A DNA stretch of 40,810 nucleotides from Steroidobacter sp. (GTDB taxonomy: Bacteria; Pseudomonadota; Gammaproteobacteria; Steroidobacterales; Steroidobacteraceae). This document shows, in pieces, positions 20,239-28,596 of this stretch. The notes beneath the pieces were generated by a model that worked only from the letters and a program-made list of their open reading frames with translations, was not told the DNA's origin and searched no databases. The position numbers were made by a program, and so were the translations under genes. How positions within the stretch are numbered: position 1 is the stretch's first letter; every line of letters starts with the position of its first letter. Location: the NCBI RefSeq assembly GCF_016790065.1, contig NZ_JAEUPY010000790.1:1-40810 (forward strand), given 5' to 3'.

Positions 20239-21270
20239 TCAATGTTTCTTACGCTCGTCATAAACCAGAGTGGTGCCGGCCTCGGATTGCTGAGCACGCA
20301 GCGGAAACACGGCAGTCACGCCATCGATGAAAGCTTGCGTATCGCCCGAGTGAAAGACGCCGCTGATACGTACCGCGGCGGCTGCGGCATCGCCGAACGT
20401 CACAGGCTCAGCCGAGTAACGATTCACTCGTTCGATGGCCAATGCCAACGGCTCATCGGCGAATGCCAGGTCGCCGCTCTCCCAGGTGAGCGAACGGGCA
20501 GCATCGATCGGCGTCAGCTGTGCAGCAGCCGTAGTATCCGCCGCCGGTGCAACGAGCTCAGTTCCAGGCTCCAGCCGCTCTTGAAGCTTGTGGCGCGATC
20601 GGCCGCGCACACTGGACGCGGGCAGTACGTCGACGTGTCCTTCGTAGAGAACAACGCGCACCTGACTGTCCGCCAGTTCTACGCTGAACGAAGTGCCGGT
20701 GGCGACGACGAGTTTACTGGCGGCTGCCACTGAGAACGGCCGCAGCGGATCGCGAGACACGTCGAACTTGGCGCGGCCCTGTTTCAAGGTGAGACGACGT
20801 CGTTCACCGCTGTAGTCGACGGTGACTTTGGTGGCAGCATCCAGAGAGAGCTTCGAGCCATCGGCCAGCGCAAACGTGCGGCGCTCGCCAACGGCCGTCT
20901 CGAACGTCTGCGCGGCCAGACTCAGGTACGCAGTCGTCGCGCCAGCCAGCAGGCAGATGAATGCGACACCTGCCGCGATCCGCGGGCGCGAGTCGAACAT
21001 CGACTTGATCCGCCGCCAGCCGAGCGAGCGTTGGGCTGCTATCAGAGCATCGCGTCTGAGCTTCACCAGCTCCGGCGTGCCGGCAAAACTATCGATGTCC
21101 TCGAGCGTCGCATCCAGCGCCTGCAACTCGCGTGCGTTGTCGGGATTGGCCGCCAGCCATTCCAGGAACGCAGGATCCTGATCCAGCGGCTCGCCATCGG
21201 CACGACGCAGGCTCCATTGGGCGAGGCGTTCGCTGTCCGGGCGAGCGCTGGCTGGCGGTGGGGATTTCAT
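20239..21270 (-). CDS. FecR-family transmembrane anti-sigma regulator
   Basis: 343 residues. An N-terminal cytoplasmic DUF4880-type domain (about 15-55: RLAQWSLRRADGEPL...FLEWLAANPDNARELQALD) would hold the sigma factor. One membrane helix is at about 97-120 (IAAGVAFICLLAGATTAYLSLAA). The periplasmic FecR domain (about 121-225: VGERRTFALADGSKLSLDAATKVTV, GRAKFDV, VATGTSFSV, EGHVDVL) follows, then a C-terminal STN-like/DUF4974 module (FADEPLALAIERVNRYS). It should relay occupancy of the downstream receptor to the ECF sigma. The start overlaps the sigma gene's stop by 4 bases (ATGA). Confidence 0.94.
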   Translation of the reverse strand: MKSPPPASARPDSERLAQWSLRRADGEPLDQDPAFLEWLAANPDNARELQALDATLEDIDSFAGTPELVKLRRDALIAAQRSLGWRRIKSMFDSRPRIAAGVAFICLLAGATTAYLSLAAQTFETAVGERRTFALADGSKLSLDAATKVTVDYSGERRRLTLKQGRAKFDVSRDPLRPFSVAAASKLVVATGTSFSVELADSQVRVVLYEGHVDVLPASSVRGRSRHKLQERLEPGTELVAPAADTTAAAQLTPIDAARSLTWESGDLAFADEPLALAIERVNRYSAEPVTFGDAAAAAVRISGVFHSGDTQAFIDGVTAVFPLRAQQSEAGTTLVYDERKKH

Positions 21271-21797
21271 GGCTCGTCCTTCAGCCGCAAGTGCAGATGA
21301 CTCAAGGCCTTGATCAAATGTTTGTCGACACCGCTGACCGACATGCCGAACATGCCGGCGATCTCCGGCTTCTTCAGTTTCTCCAAGCGGTAGAGGATGA
21401 AAATGGCACGGGTGCGTTCCGGCAGCTGCTGCAGCGCATGTAGCACCTGTGCCAGGGTTTGGCGGCCGCCGATGATCCGGTCCGGGCCGAGCGGATCGGC
21501 ACTGGCGAGTTCATCGGTGCCGAGCTGGGCCCGGTAATCCGCCCGCACCTTTTCGCGGCGACCCCGATCGCGCAACAGGTTGGCGGCCGTCTGGAACACG
21601 TAGGAATCGGCGTTCTGGAACTCGCTGGGCCCGCCATTGGCCAGTTTGGCGAACACCTCTTGGGTGAGATCTTCAGCCTCGGCGCGATTGCGCACCCGGC
21701 GCACGAAAAAGGCCATCAGCGCATGGCGATAGCGCTGGTCGAGGTGAGCGAGATCGGCACCTCGTGGGTCGGGGGAATTGGCGTGCGGGTCGGGCAT
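21267..21797 (-). CDS. FecI-type ECF RNA polymerase sigma factor
   Basis: 176 residues from the ATG at 21797. Sigma region 2 is at about residues 14-75 (YRHALMAFFVRRVRNRAEAEDLTQEVFAKL, SYVFQTAANLLRD). Region 4 is at about 115-165 (LPERTRAIFILYRLEKLKKPEIAGMFGMSVSGVDKHLIKALSHL). It is expected to direct transcription of the TonB receptor operon when released by FecR. An upstream in-frame GTG at 21815 is possible; neither start has a clear Shine-Dalgarno. The 37-base gap after tryptophan dioxygenase allows read-through from that gene. Confidence 0.93.
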   Translation of the reverse strand: MPDPHANSPDPRGADLAHLDQRYRHALMAFFVRRVRNRAEAEDLTQEVFAKLANGGPSEFQNADSYVFQTAANLLRDRGRREKVRADYRAQLGTDELASADPLGPDRIIGGRQTLAQVLHALQQLPERTRAIFILYRLEKLKKPEIAGMFGMSVSGVDKHLIKALSHLHLRLKDEP

Positions 21798-21834
21798 GCG
21801 AAGCGTAAGACGCACGAACTCGCAAATCGTACAG

Positions 21835-22704
21835 CTACATCGAGGTCCGGATGGTCCACAGCTCCGGGAAGAACCGCAAATCCAGCGCCTTGTTCAAATA
21901 GGAAACGCCGCCGGTGCCGCCGGTGCCGCGCTTGTAGCCGATGATGCGTTCGACGGTTTTCATGTGCGAGAAGCGCCAGGTCTGGAACTTGTGGTCCAGG
22001 TCCACCAGCTTCTCGGCCAGGTCGTAAAGATCCCAGTTGTCGTCGACGCTGTGATACACCGCCAACCACGCGGCTGCGACTTGCTTGCTCGGCTGGTACG
22101 GCCGCGACCAGTCGCGATCCAGATACTCATCGGGAATCTCGAAACCTCGACGACTCAGCAGACGCAACGTCTCATCGTAGATGCTCGGACTTTGCAGCAT
22201 CCGCTGCAAATCTTCATAAGCCGCCGGATCGCGACCATGCACCTCGATGGCGTCGGCGTTCTTGTTGCCGATGATGAATTCCAGCAGCCGGTACTGCACC
22301 GACTGAAAGCCCGAGCCCCGCCCGAGCTGATTACGAAACAACGAATACTCTGCCGGCGTCATGGTCGCCAGCACGTCCCACGACTGCACCAGCTGCTGCT
22401 GGATGCGAGACACACGCGTCAGCATCTTGAACGACGGGCCGAGATCGTCGCGTCGAATGTGTTCCCGCGCGGCGGTGAGTTCGTGCAGGCACAGTTTCAT
22501 CCACAGCTCCGAGGCCTGGTGGATGATGATGAACAACATTTCGTCGTGCTCGAACGACACCGGCTGTTGTGCGCTCAGCAGTTGGTTCAAGCACAGATAT
22601 TCGCCATAGCTCTTGGACTCGCCCAGGTCCCAGTGCACCTGTTCATCGGAAAAATCGACCGCGCTACGTGATGGGTAGGACGGGGGTTGGTCGGAGTTGG
22701 CCAT
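21835..22704 (-). CDS. kynA: tryptophan 2,3-dioxygenase
   Basis: Heme enzyme opening the indole ring of L-tryptophan to N-formylkynurenine. The 289 residues carry family hallmarks: SYGEYLCLNQLLSAQ, EMLFIIIHQASELWMKL (distal substrate-site His in HQ), SVQYRLLEFIIGNKN, WDLYDLAEKLVDLDHKFQTWRFSHMKTVERIIG (proximal heme His in RFSH) and GTGGVSYLNKAL. Length and order are normal. Kynurenine formamidase and kynureninase genes are not in the window, so the onward pathway is unknown. The ATG at 22704 has no Shine-Dalgarno. It lies 13 bases from the downstream end of the YgjP-like gene. Confidence 0.96.
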   Translation of the reverse strand: MANSDQPPSYPSRSAVDFSDEQVHWDLGESKSYGEYLCLNQLLSAQQPVSFEHDEMLFIIIHQASELWMKLCLHELTAAREHIRRDDLGPSFKMLTRVSRIQQQLVQSWDVLATMTPAEYSLFRNQLGRGSGFQSVQYRLLEFIIGNKNADAIEVHGRDPAAYEDLQRMLQSPSIYDETLRLLSRRGFEIPDEYLDRDWSRPYQPSKQVAAAWLAVYHSVDDNWDLYDLAEKLVDLDHKFQTWRFSHMKTVERIIGYKRGTGGTGGVSYLNKALDLRFFPELWTIRTSM

Positions 22705-22717
22705 GGGGACAAAGTAC

Positions 22718-23449
22718 CTATTCGAACATCCAAGCCGGCACTGACTGCCAGCCGCGCAGCAGCTCGCGATCCAGGCGCCGATAGTCGGGCTCGTGATGCT
22801 CCACGAGCGCCCAGAAACGCGGCGAATGATTCATGTGGCGGGTATGACAAAGCTCGTGCACGTACAGATAGCGCACCACCGCCGGCTCCAGAAACATCAA
22901 ACAAACATTCAGACTGATGGTGCCGCTGGCCGAGCAACTGCCCCAGCGGGTGCGCTGGCGACGCACCTGGATGCGGCTGAAACTGAAGCCCGACTCGTGA
23001 GCCACCATGGCCAGCTGCGCGCCCATCTCATCGTAGGCCAGATCGGACAACCACTCGCGCAGCGCCGAGCCAATCGCCGCTTCGTCATGCACCGGGCCGA
23101 AAATGCGCAGCACGTCGCCGACCAATTCCGGACGAATCGACGTGGAGCGCGTCTGCTGATACTCGACTTTGAAGTGGCGCCCGATGGCGGACACCTGAAT
23201 TTCGCTCGGCGGACCGGCGCTGACCGGCGCACCGGCGGCGGTGAGATCTTCGACGCGCCGGGAAATCCATTGACTATGCGTGCCGACGAAACGTTGCACG
23301 GTGAGCGGCGGCACGTTGGGAGGCACCACGACCTCGACTCGCCCGCCCGGATAAACGCGCACCGACATGCGCCGCGCACGACGACTCACCCGCACAGTCC
23401 AGGGCTGGGATGAGTCCCGCGATTCGAACAGCTTGAGTTGTGCGGACAT
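22718..23449 (-). CDS. YgjP-like (DUF45) zinc metallopeptidase
   Basis: 243 residues. The C-terminal HELCH motif at 198-202, followed by NHSPRFW (207-213) and EHHEPDY, matches the YgjP/WLM zinc-protease group, where HExxH plus a downstream His bind zinc. The N-terminal half has the family's RRARRMSVRVYPGGRVEVVVPPNV and RTRWGSCSASGTISLNVCLMF. Cytosolic (no signal). The ATG at 23449 begins MSAQLKLFES; a longer reading to 23563 adds a Cys/Arg-rich non-homologous stretch. Function in bacteria is poorly known. Confidence 0.9.
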   Translation of the reverse strand: MSAQLKLFESRDSSQPWTVRVSRRARRMSVRVYPGGRVEVVVPPNVPPLTVQRFVGTHSQWISRRVEDLTAAGAPVSAGPPSEIQVSAIGRHFKVEYQQTRSTSIRPELVGDVLRIFGPVHDEAAIGSALREWLSDLAYDEMGAQLAMVAHESGFSFSRIQVRRQRTRWGSCSASGTISLNVCLMFLEPAVVRYLYVHELCHTRHMNHSPRFWALVEHHEPDYRRLDRELLRGWQSVPAWMFE

Positions 23450-23477
23450 GATCGGGACAGATCGAACCGAACTAAAA

Positions 23478-24248
23478 CTAACGAGGGCGGGTGGCGGCCG
23501 CCTGCAACAACTTTTGCGCCTGCCGGTAGTCTGGCGCAAGCACCAACGCTCTTTCCAGCACATCGCGCGCCGCGACCATCTCGCCGCGCTTCAAATAAGT
23601 CTCACCCAACAAGGTCAGCGCTTCGGCGTGGCCCCAATCGGGCTTACCAGGTTGCGAAGCCGGCGCTGCCTCGAACTTCGCGACCACGGTGCGCCAACGC
23701 TCGACGGCGGCCGGATCGCCTTCCACTGCCGGTGTACACAATGCGTTGATGAACTGCACTCGGGGATTTTCGGCACCGAGCGTCAACGCCGTGCGCAGCG
23801 ATTTACTACGCGAGCACGCCGACGCGCCATTCTTGGCGCCCGGCGCAAAGGTGTCGCACACCGCCTCGATGGCATAGATGTCTGCCATGCGGGCATCTTT
23901 GGCGACGGCATCGCGTGCATGCTGAACACAACTCTTGGCGGCTTTGGCAGCGCTGGATTTGCTCGTCGGCCGGGCTCGCGGGTCCTGCGGATCACCCAGC
24001 AATTGCGCCAGTTTCCAGTGGCCGTAGGCCAACTGATACGACTTGGCTGCGGTCAGCACGCCATTGACCTCGAAGTCACCGAGTTCGGTGAGCACTTCTT
24101 CCAGCGCGCGACTGTCGCCGGTGTAGAAAGCAAACTGCAGACGGGCCACCGCGTCGTCGAATTCCGCCGTCGATTCGGCGGCGGCGGGCCCAGCCACGGC
24201 CAGCAATAACGGCAGCACTAACCGGCGCGCCCATGCACTACAATTCAT
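23478..24248 (-). CDS. exported TPR-like protein
   Basis: 256 residues with a signal peptide (RRLVLPLLLAVAGPAAA-ES). Helical repeats follow; the clearest tetratricopeptide unit is C-terminal (about 205-250: HAEALTLLGETYLKRGEMVAARDVLERALVLAPDYRQAQKLL). Four Cys in the middle third (SCVQH, AVCDT, SACSR, ALCTP) could form two periplasmic disulfides (inference). No enzyme signature. Divergent from tatD with 27 bases between starts. The ATG at 24248 is chosen from the signal peptide; no Shine-Dalgarno, but an extended -10 (TGCTATCTT) sits 6 bases upstream. Confidence 0.78.
   Translation of the reverse strand: MNCSAWARRLVLPLLLAVAGPAAAESTAEFDDAVARLQFAFYTGDSRALEEVLTELGDFEVNGVLTAAKSYQLAYGHWKLAQLLGDPQDPRARPTSKSSAAKAAKSCVQHARDAVAKDARMADIYAIEAVCDTFAPGAKNGASACSRSKSLRTALTLGAENPRVQFINALCTPAVEGDPAAVERWRTVVAKFEAAPASQPGKPDWGHAEALTLLGETYLKRGEMVAARDVLERALVLAPDYRQAQKLLQAAATRPR
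24239..24244 (+). promoter_or_regulatory. candidate -10 (TACAAT) for tatD
   Basis: TACAAT 31 bases before the tatD ATG, overlapping the divergent TPR gene's 5' end. No good -35 was seen. Confidence 0.3.
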
Positions 24249-24254
24249 GGCTGG

Positions 24255-24260
24255 AAGATA
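24255..24260 (-). promoter_or_regulatory. candidate extended -10 (TGCTATCTT) for TPR gene
   Basis: TATCTT with an upstream TG at the extended -10 position, ending 6 bases before the ATG at 24248. Transcription would start at the start codon itself. Confidence 0.3.
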
Positions 24261-24275
24261 GCACAGACCCTTACG

Positions 24276-25106
24276 ATGCCGATTGATCCAGCTCGATTTT
24301 CCGACGCCGCGCCGCCCTTGCTGGACATCGGCATCAACCTGGCCCACGACAGCTTCGATAGCGACCGGGACGCTGTCATCCAACGTGCCGCCGCTGTAGG
24401 CGTCACTCGGATGATCGTCACCGGCAGCTCGCTGGCGAGTACTCATACCGCCCTCGACCTGGTGCAGCGACATCCTGAACAAATGCGCTGTACCGCCGGT
24501 GTTCATCCCCACCACGCGGTCGATCTGGATGCCACTCAGCTGCAAGCCTTCGGCGAGCTGGCACTCCGCCCCGAAGTGGTGGCTGTGGGCGAATGCGGCC
24601 TGGATTATTTTCGTAACTTTTCACCGCACGAAGCGCAGCTCAAAGCTTTCGAACAACAGCTGACGCTCGCGGCTCGAGTACGCAAGCCTGTGTTCCTGCA
24701 TCAGCGCGATGCGCACGACGACTTCATGACCGTCATGCGCAAGTATCGCTCGCAGTTGACGGGCGGGGTCGCCCATTGCTTCACGGCCGGTCTGGACGAA
24801 GCCCGGGCTTATCTGGACCTGGATTTATATATCGGCATTACCGGTTGGATTTGCGACGAACGCCGCGGCCATCACTTGCGTGAAGTGGTTCGACACATTC
24901 CGGCCGAACGGTTGCTGATCGAAACCGACGCGCCCTATTTGTTACCGCGTGATTTGCAGCCCAAACCGCAAAGCCGGCGCAATGAACCCATGTATCTTCC
25001 TCACGTGTTGGCGGCAATCGCGCAAGCGCGTGGCGAATCGGCTGCGTCGCTGGCCGAAGTCACCACTGGCAATGCGTTACGCTTGTTCAACTGGCACACT
25101 GCCTGA
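24276..25106 (+). CDS. tatD: TatD family metal-dependent deoxyribonuclease
   Basis: 276-residue TIM-barrel amidohydrolase-like 3'-5' exonuclease. Very close to E. coli TatD: LLDIGINLAHDSFDSDRD, TAGVHPHHA, VAVGECGLDYFRNFS (metal Glu), HQRDAHDDFM, HCFT, YIGITGWICDERRG and LLIETDAPYLLPRDL (metal Asp). Like E. coli TatD it has IN/VN where most TatD relatives have the first HxH. This places it in the TatD rather than YcfH/YjjV subgroup. tatABC genes are not adjacent. No clear Shine-Dalgarno. Confidence 0.95.
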   Translation: MPIDPARFSDAAPPLLDIGINLAHDSFDSDRDAVIQRAAAVGVTRMIVTGSSLASTHTALDLVQRHPEQMRCTAGVHPHHAVDLDATQLQAFGELALRPEVVAVGECGLDYFRNFSPHEAQLKAFEQQLTLAARVRKPVFLHQRDAHDDFMTVMRKYRSQLTGGVAHCFTAGLDEARAYLDLDLYIGITGWICDERRGHHLREVVRHIPAERLLIETDAPYLLPRDLQPKPQSRRNEPMYLPHVLAAIAQARGESAASLAEVTTGNALRLFNWHTA

Positions 25107-25156
25107 ACTCGCCCGCCACTAGCCCACAGCTATAGCCCGCTTTAAAGAGATCGAGA

Positions 25157-26584
25157 ATGAATACTGAGCAATTGTTGCGCTTCGTCGGCAACGTTTGGGA
25201 CCAATCCATCGTACCGACGCTGTGTGAATACATCCGCATTCCCAACAAGTCGGCGCACTTCGACACGGAGTGGGAAAAACACGGTCATATGGATGCCGCC
25301 GCCGAGCTGCTGCGCCAGTGGTGCGAGGCCAATGCCCTGCCCGGCATGAAGCTGGAAATCGTGCGCCTGCCCGGCCGCACGCCGCTGCTGTACATCGACG
25401 TGCCCGCCACTGGCGACAAGGCGCAGTCGAGCAATGAATGCGTGCTCATGTACGGTCACATGGACAAACAACCGGAGTTCACCGGCTGGGCCGAAGGCCT
25501 GGGTCCTTGGACGCCGGTGATTCGCAATGGCCGACTGTACGGCCGTGGCGGCGCCGACGACGGTTATGCGGTGTTCGGTTCGTTGCTGGCCTTGAAGGCG
25601 CTGGCCGAACAAAAGATTCCTCACACGCGCTGTGTGATCCTGATCGAAGGCAGCGAGGAAAGCGGCAGCCCCGACCTGCCGGCTTATATCGATGCACTGG
25701 CCGATCGCATCGGCGAACCTTCGCTGGTGGTGTGCTTGGATGCCGAGTGCGGCAACTACGATCAGTTCTGGTGTACGACGTCTCTACGCGGCAATCTCAC
25801 CGGCACATTGCGCGTCGATGTGCTGCGTGAAGGCGTGCACTCCGGCATGGCCAGCGGCATCGCTGCGTCCAGCCTGCGAGTGGCACGTACGGTGCTCGAA
25901 CGCATCGAAGATTCGACCACCGGTCGTATCAAGCTCGATGAGTTGCACACCAAGATTCCCGAAGACCGCGTGGTGCAAGCCAAAGCCGCGGCTGACACGT
26001 TGGGCAGCGAGGTGTATCGCAAGGTGCCGTTCGTGGAAGGCATGCAGCCCATGGACAAGGATCCCGCCGAGCTGCTGTTGAACAGCACCTGGCGCCCCAC
26101 GCTCTCCGTGACTGGCGTGGACGGCATACCGAGCCTGCCCAACGCGGGCAATGTTCTGCGGCCTTACACGGCGTTCAAACTGTCGTTCCGCATTCCGCCT
26201 CAGGTCGATCCGGAACGCGCGTCACGAGCCATCAAGGAAACATTGGAACGCGATCCGCCGTACGGCGCGAAAGTGTCGTTCGATGTGGATCCGGGGGCTG
26301 AGGGTTGGAATGCGCCCTCCACCGCGCCTTGGCTGGCCGCTGCGATGTCAGCCGCGTCCAAGAATTTCTTCGGCAAGGATGCGATGTATATGGGCATCGG
26401 CGGCACCATCCCATTCATGGGCATGCTCAGCGCCAAGTTCCCCAAGACTCAGTTCTTGGTCACCGGCGTGCTCGGCCCGCAGTCGAATGCGCACGGACCG
26501 AATGAGTTTTTGGATATCGAGACGGGCAAGAAAGTGACGGCTTGTGTGGCGCAGGTGGTCGCGGCACATTACCGTCGCGCATAA
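25157..26584 (+). CDS. M20-family metallopeptidase (dipeptidase/carboxypeptidase-like)
   Basis: 475-residue co-catalytic zinc peptidase. Metal and catalytic residues: H101/D103 in YGHMDKQPE, the bridging Asp in GRGGADDGYA, the catalytic and ligand Glu pair in EGSEESGS, Asp in CLDAECGNY, and the terminal His in NAHGPNEFLD. The dimerisation (lid) domain begins with TLRVDVLREGVHSGMASG. Cytosolic, no signal peptide. AGAGATCGAGA precedes the ATG. It resembles CNDP/dipeptidase-type M20 enzymes; the substrate is not known. Convergent with the NERD-like gene. Confidence 0.92.
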   Translation: MNTEQLLRFVGNVWDQSIVPTLCEYIRIPNKSAHFDTEWEKHGHMDAAAELLRQWCEANALPGMKLEIVRLPGRTPLLYIDVPATGDKAQSSNECVLMYGHMDKQPEFTGWAEGLGPWTPVIRNGRLYGRGGADDGYAVFGSLLALKALAEQKIPHTRCVILIEGSEESGSPDLPAYIDALADRIGEPSLVVCLDAECGNYDQFWCTTSLRGNLTGTLRVDVLREGVHSGMASGIAASSLRVARTVLERIEDSTTGRIKLDELHTKIPEDRVVQAKAAADTLGSEVYRKVPFVEGMQPMDKDPAELLLNSTWRPTLSVTGVDGIPSLPNAGNVLRPYTAFKLSFRIPPQVDPERASRAIKETLERDPPYGAKVSFDVDPGAEGWNAPSTAPWLAAAMSAASKNFFGKDAMYMGIGGTIPFMGMLSAKFPKTQFLVTGVLGPQSNAHGPNEFLDIETGKKVTACVAQVVAAHYRRA

Positions 26585-26609
26585 CGCGGCCGCAGTTCAT
26601 TTGCGTTGA

Positions 26610-26640
26610 CGCGGCCGGGTCCGGAATGGATTCGGCCGCG
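26610..26640. terminator. hairpin between convergent genes
   Basis: CGCGGCCG (26610-26617) and CGGCCGCG (26633-26640) form a perfect 8-bp stem with a 15-base loop between two convergent genes, where a bidirectional terminator is expected. No T-tract on either side. Confidence 0.3.
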
Positions 26641-26650
26641 GCGCGCGCCA

Positions 26651-27232
26651 CTAAGAGATGGGATTCGCCTCGGCGCTGCGTTTGACGTTCGCCCAAACGT
26701 CACCGAACGCCGCCGTGATATTGCCTCGGGCCTTATCGACCAGCGGATAATCTTCCGTCAGGTCGTCGATCCTCAACACATTCCTCGGCTTGCCCTTGGG
26801 AAAGTCGCTGCGCACGGTGAACAGCAGCCGGCCTTCCACAGGCACATCACCGGTCAGTAACCGAACCGCCGCCATCCGGTCATATAACGCGTGTTGCGGA
26901 TTGGGAAACGTATAGCGCTGCTTCTTGCCGATCGCCGTCCATTCCAACATTTGATCGCCACCGAAGATGGCGCCCGGGCGATCCAGCAGATCCGCGACCA
27001 GCAAACCGCGCTGGGTCAGCAGCAAGTAATGCACGTGGATCTGCCCGCCGTTGCCGTTGGGGATCAGTACATTCTTCAGCATCTCGTACGCCACACTGGC
27101 GATGGCCGCATCGATAGCCTTGCGGTACCGATAGGCTCGGAACAGCAAGTACAACCACACGAGAAGGGCTATCACCGCCGCCGCGATGGCGGCGGGAATT
27201 GCCCAGAATGGAATCTGCTCAGGAAGCTGCAT
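26651..27232 (-). CDS. membrane-anchored NERD-like domain protein
   Basis: 193 residues. One N-terminal membrane helix (about 8-30: FWAIPAAIAAAVIALLVWLYLLF) is followed by a domain resembling NERD, a nuclease-related PD-(D/E)xK fold (IHVHYLLLTQRGLLVADLL, GAIFGG, W, FPNPQHALYDRMAAVRLL, GRLLFTVRSDF). At positions where NERD proteins carry I-D-H and I-E-x-K this one has V-H-Y and A-D-L-L, so the catalytic Asp and Lys seem lost. The ATG at 27232 is 5 bases after the thrC stop, so probably cotranscribed. The domain call is from pattern recognition and is moderate. Confidence 0.62.
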   Translation of the reverse strand: MQLPEQIPFWAIPAAIAAAVIALLVWLYLLFRAYRYRKAIDAAIASVAYEMLKNVLIPNGNGGQIHVHYLLLTQRGLLVADLLDRPGAIFGGDQMLEWTAIGKKQRYTFPNPQHALYDRMAAVRLLTGDVPVEGRLLFTVRSDFPKGKPRNVLRIDDLTEDYPLVDKARGNITAAFGDVWANVKRSAEANPIS

Positions 27233-27237
27233 GCGTA

Positions 27238-28539
27238 TTAGGTTGTTTGCAATTGCGTCCGTAACGCCGACAGGGAGGCCTCGAGTTCCTGTTCCTGACG
27301 CGGCAAGGACAGCAGCGTCGCCAAGGCCTGCGGCACCGGTACTTCCTGTCCGGTTTGCGACTCGACAATATCGTTGAACTTCGCCGGATGCGCCGTCGAC
27401 ACGATCACCCAGTGGCCTCGCGCGCCCCGCGACAACATGCGGCGATAAACCTTGGCGGCAGTGGCGGTGTGCGGGCACCAGATGCGATTGAGCTCGTGCG
27501 AGTCACGACGCAAGGTGCCCCGGATCTCGATGTCGTCGACGCTCGATGCGCCGAGCTGGCCTTGCAGCTCTTCGAAATCGGCGTGTAACGAACGCAGACG
27601 CTCCATGTTGCTCGGATTGCCGACGTCCATGGCCGAAGCCAGGGTCGCGATGCTGGCACGCGGCTGCCATTCGCCCGAGCGCAAGAAATCAGTCACCGTC
27701 TGGTTGGCATTGGTCGCCAGCACGATCTCCCCGATGGGCAAACCGACGTGGCGAGCCCAGACGCAAGCCATGGCATTGCCCAGGTTGCCGGTGGGAATGA
27801 TGTAGTTCGGGCGGCGGCCCAACTGACGCCACAGCTCCAAGCTCGACTTGGCGTAATACGTCATCTGCGGCAACAACCGGCCGACGTTGATGCTGTTCGC
27901 CGAGGACAGCTGATGCGATTCCTTGAGCGAGGCGTCGAGGAACGCTTCCTTCACCATGCGCTGGCACTCATCGAAGGTGCCGTTCACTGCGAAGGTGCGC
28001 ACGTTGTCGCCCCAGCAGGCCAACTGCTGCGCCTGGCGTTCGGAGACCAGGCCTTTGGGATACAACACCACCACATCGACCCAGGGCTTCTTGTGGAACG
28101 CAGCGGCCACTGCACCGCCGGTATCGCCCGAAGTCGCGACCAGGATGGTCAGCTTGCGCTTGTCCGCCCGAGGGATGCGACCCAAGGACGCGGCCAGGAA
28201 GCGCGCCCCGAAATCTTTGAAGGCGCAGGTGGGACCATGAAACAACTCCAGCACCGAAGCCGGCGCCGGCGCTTGATCCAAGGTCACCAGCGGCACCGGG
28301 AAGTTGAACGCCTCGCGACAGATGTCGCCCAGCTGGCTGGCGAGCGGATCGCCCTCCGCGAACGGCGCCAACAAGCGCTCGGCGATGTCCGGCAGCTCGT
28401 TCAAGCCATCGAAATCGCGCGTGTTGAAGTGGGGGAAATCGCCAGGGACATACAACCCGCCGTCAGGTGCAATGCCACGGGCAATGGCTTCGCTCAGCGA
28501 AGCTTGATGAGATGAATCTCGAGTACTGATGTAGTGCAT
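27238..28539 (-). CDS. thrC: threonine synthase
   Basis: PLP enzyme converting O-phosphohomoserine to L-threonine. 433 residues of the enterobacterial-type long form. The N-terminus MHYISTRD and DGGLYVP are typical. The PLP Lys108 is in TCAFKDFGARFLA. ATSGDTGGAVAAAF, SANSINVGRLLPQMTYY and IPTGNLGNAMACVWA (phosphate-binding Gly loop) are present. Third gene of thrABC, 57 bases after thrB. No clear Shine-Dalgarno. Confidence 0.97.
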   Translation of the reverse strand: MHYISTRDSSHQASLSEAIARGIAPDGGLYVPGDFPHFNTRDFDGLNELPDIAERLLAPFAEGDPLASQLGDICREAFNFPVPLVTLDQAPAPASVLELFHGPTCAFKDFGARFLAASLGRIPRADKRKLTILVATSGDTGGAVAAAFHKKPWVDVVVLYPKGLVSERQAQQLACWGDNVRTFAVNGTFDECQRMVKEAFLDASLKESHQLSSANSINVGRLLPQMTYYAKSSLELWRQLGRRPNYIIPTGNLGNAMACVWARHVGLPIGEIVLATNANQTVTDFLRSGEWQPRASIATLASAMDVGNPSNMERLRSLHADFEELQGQLGASSVDDIEIRGTLRRDSHELNRIWCPHTATAAKVYRRMLSRGARGHWVIVSTAHPAKFNDIVESQTGQEVPVPQALATLLSLPRQEQELEASLSALRTQLQTT

Positions 28540-28596
28540 GGAAACGGAAAGTGAGGTTGAGTGTCCGCGGGCTGCTGTTCCGTCAGTCCACTACCC

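Noticed and set aside
14394-21797. Reading the receptor/hydrolase locus as a lasso-peptide import and cleavage locus
   Set aside because: The lasso isopeptidase belongs to the prolyl-oligopeptidase family; the enzymes here have SxxK beta-lactamase motifs, and no lasso precursor or maturation gene is present.
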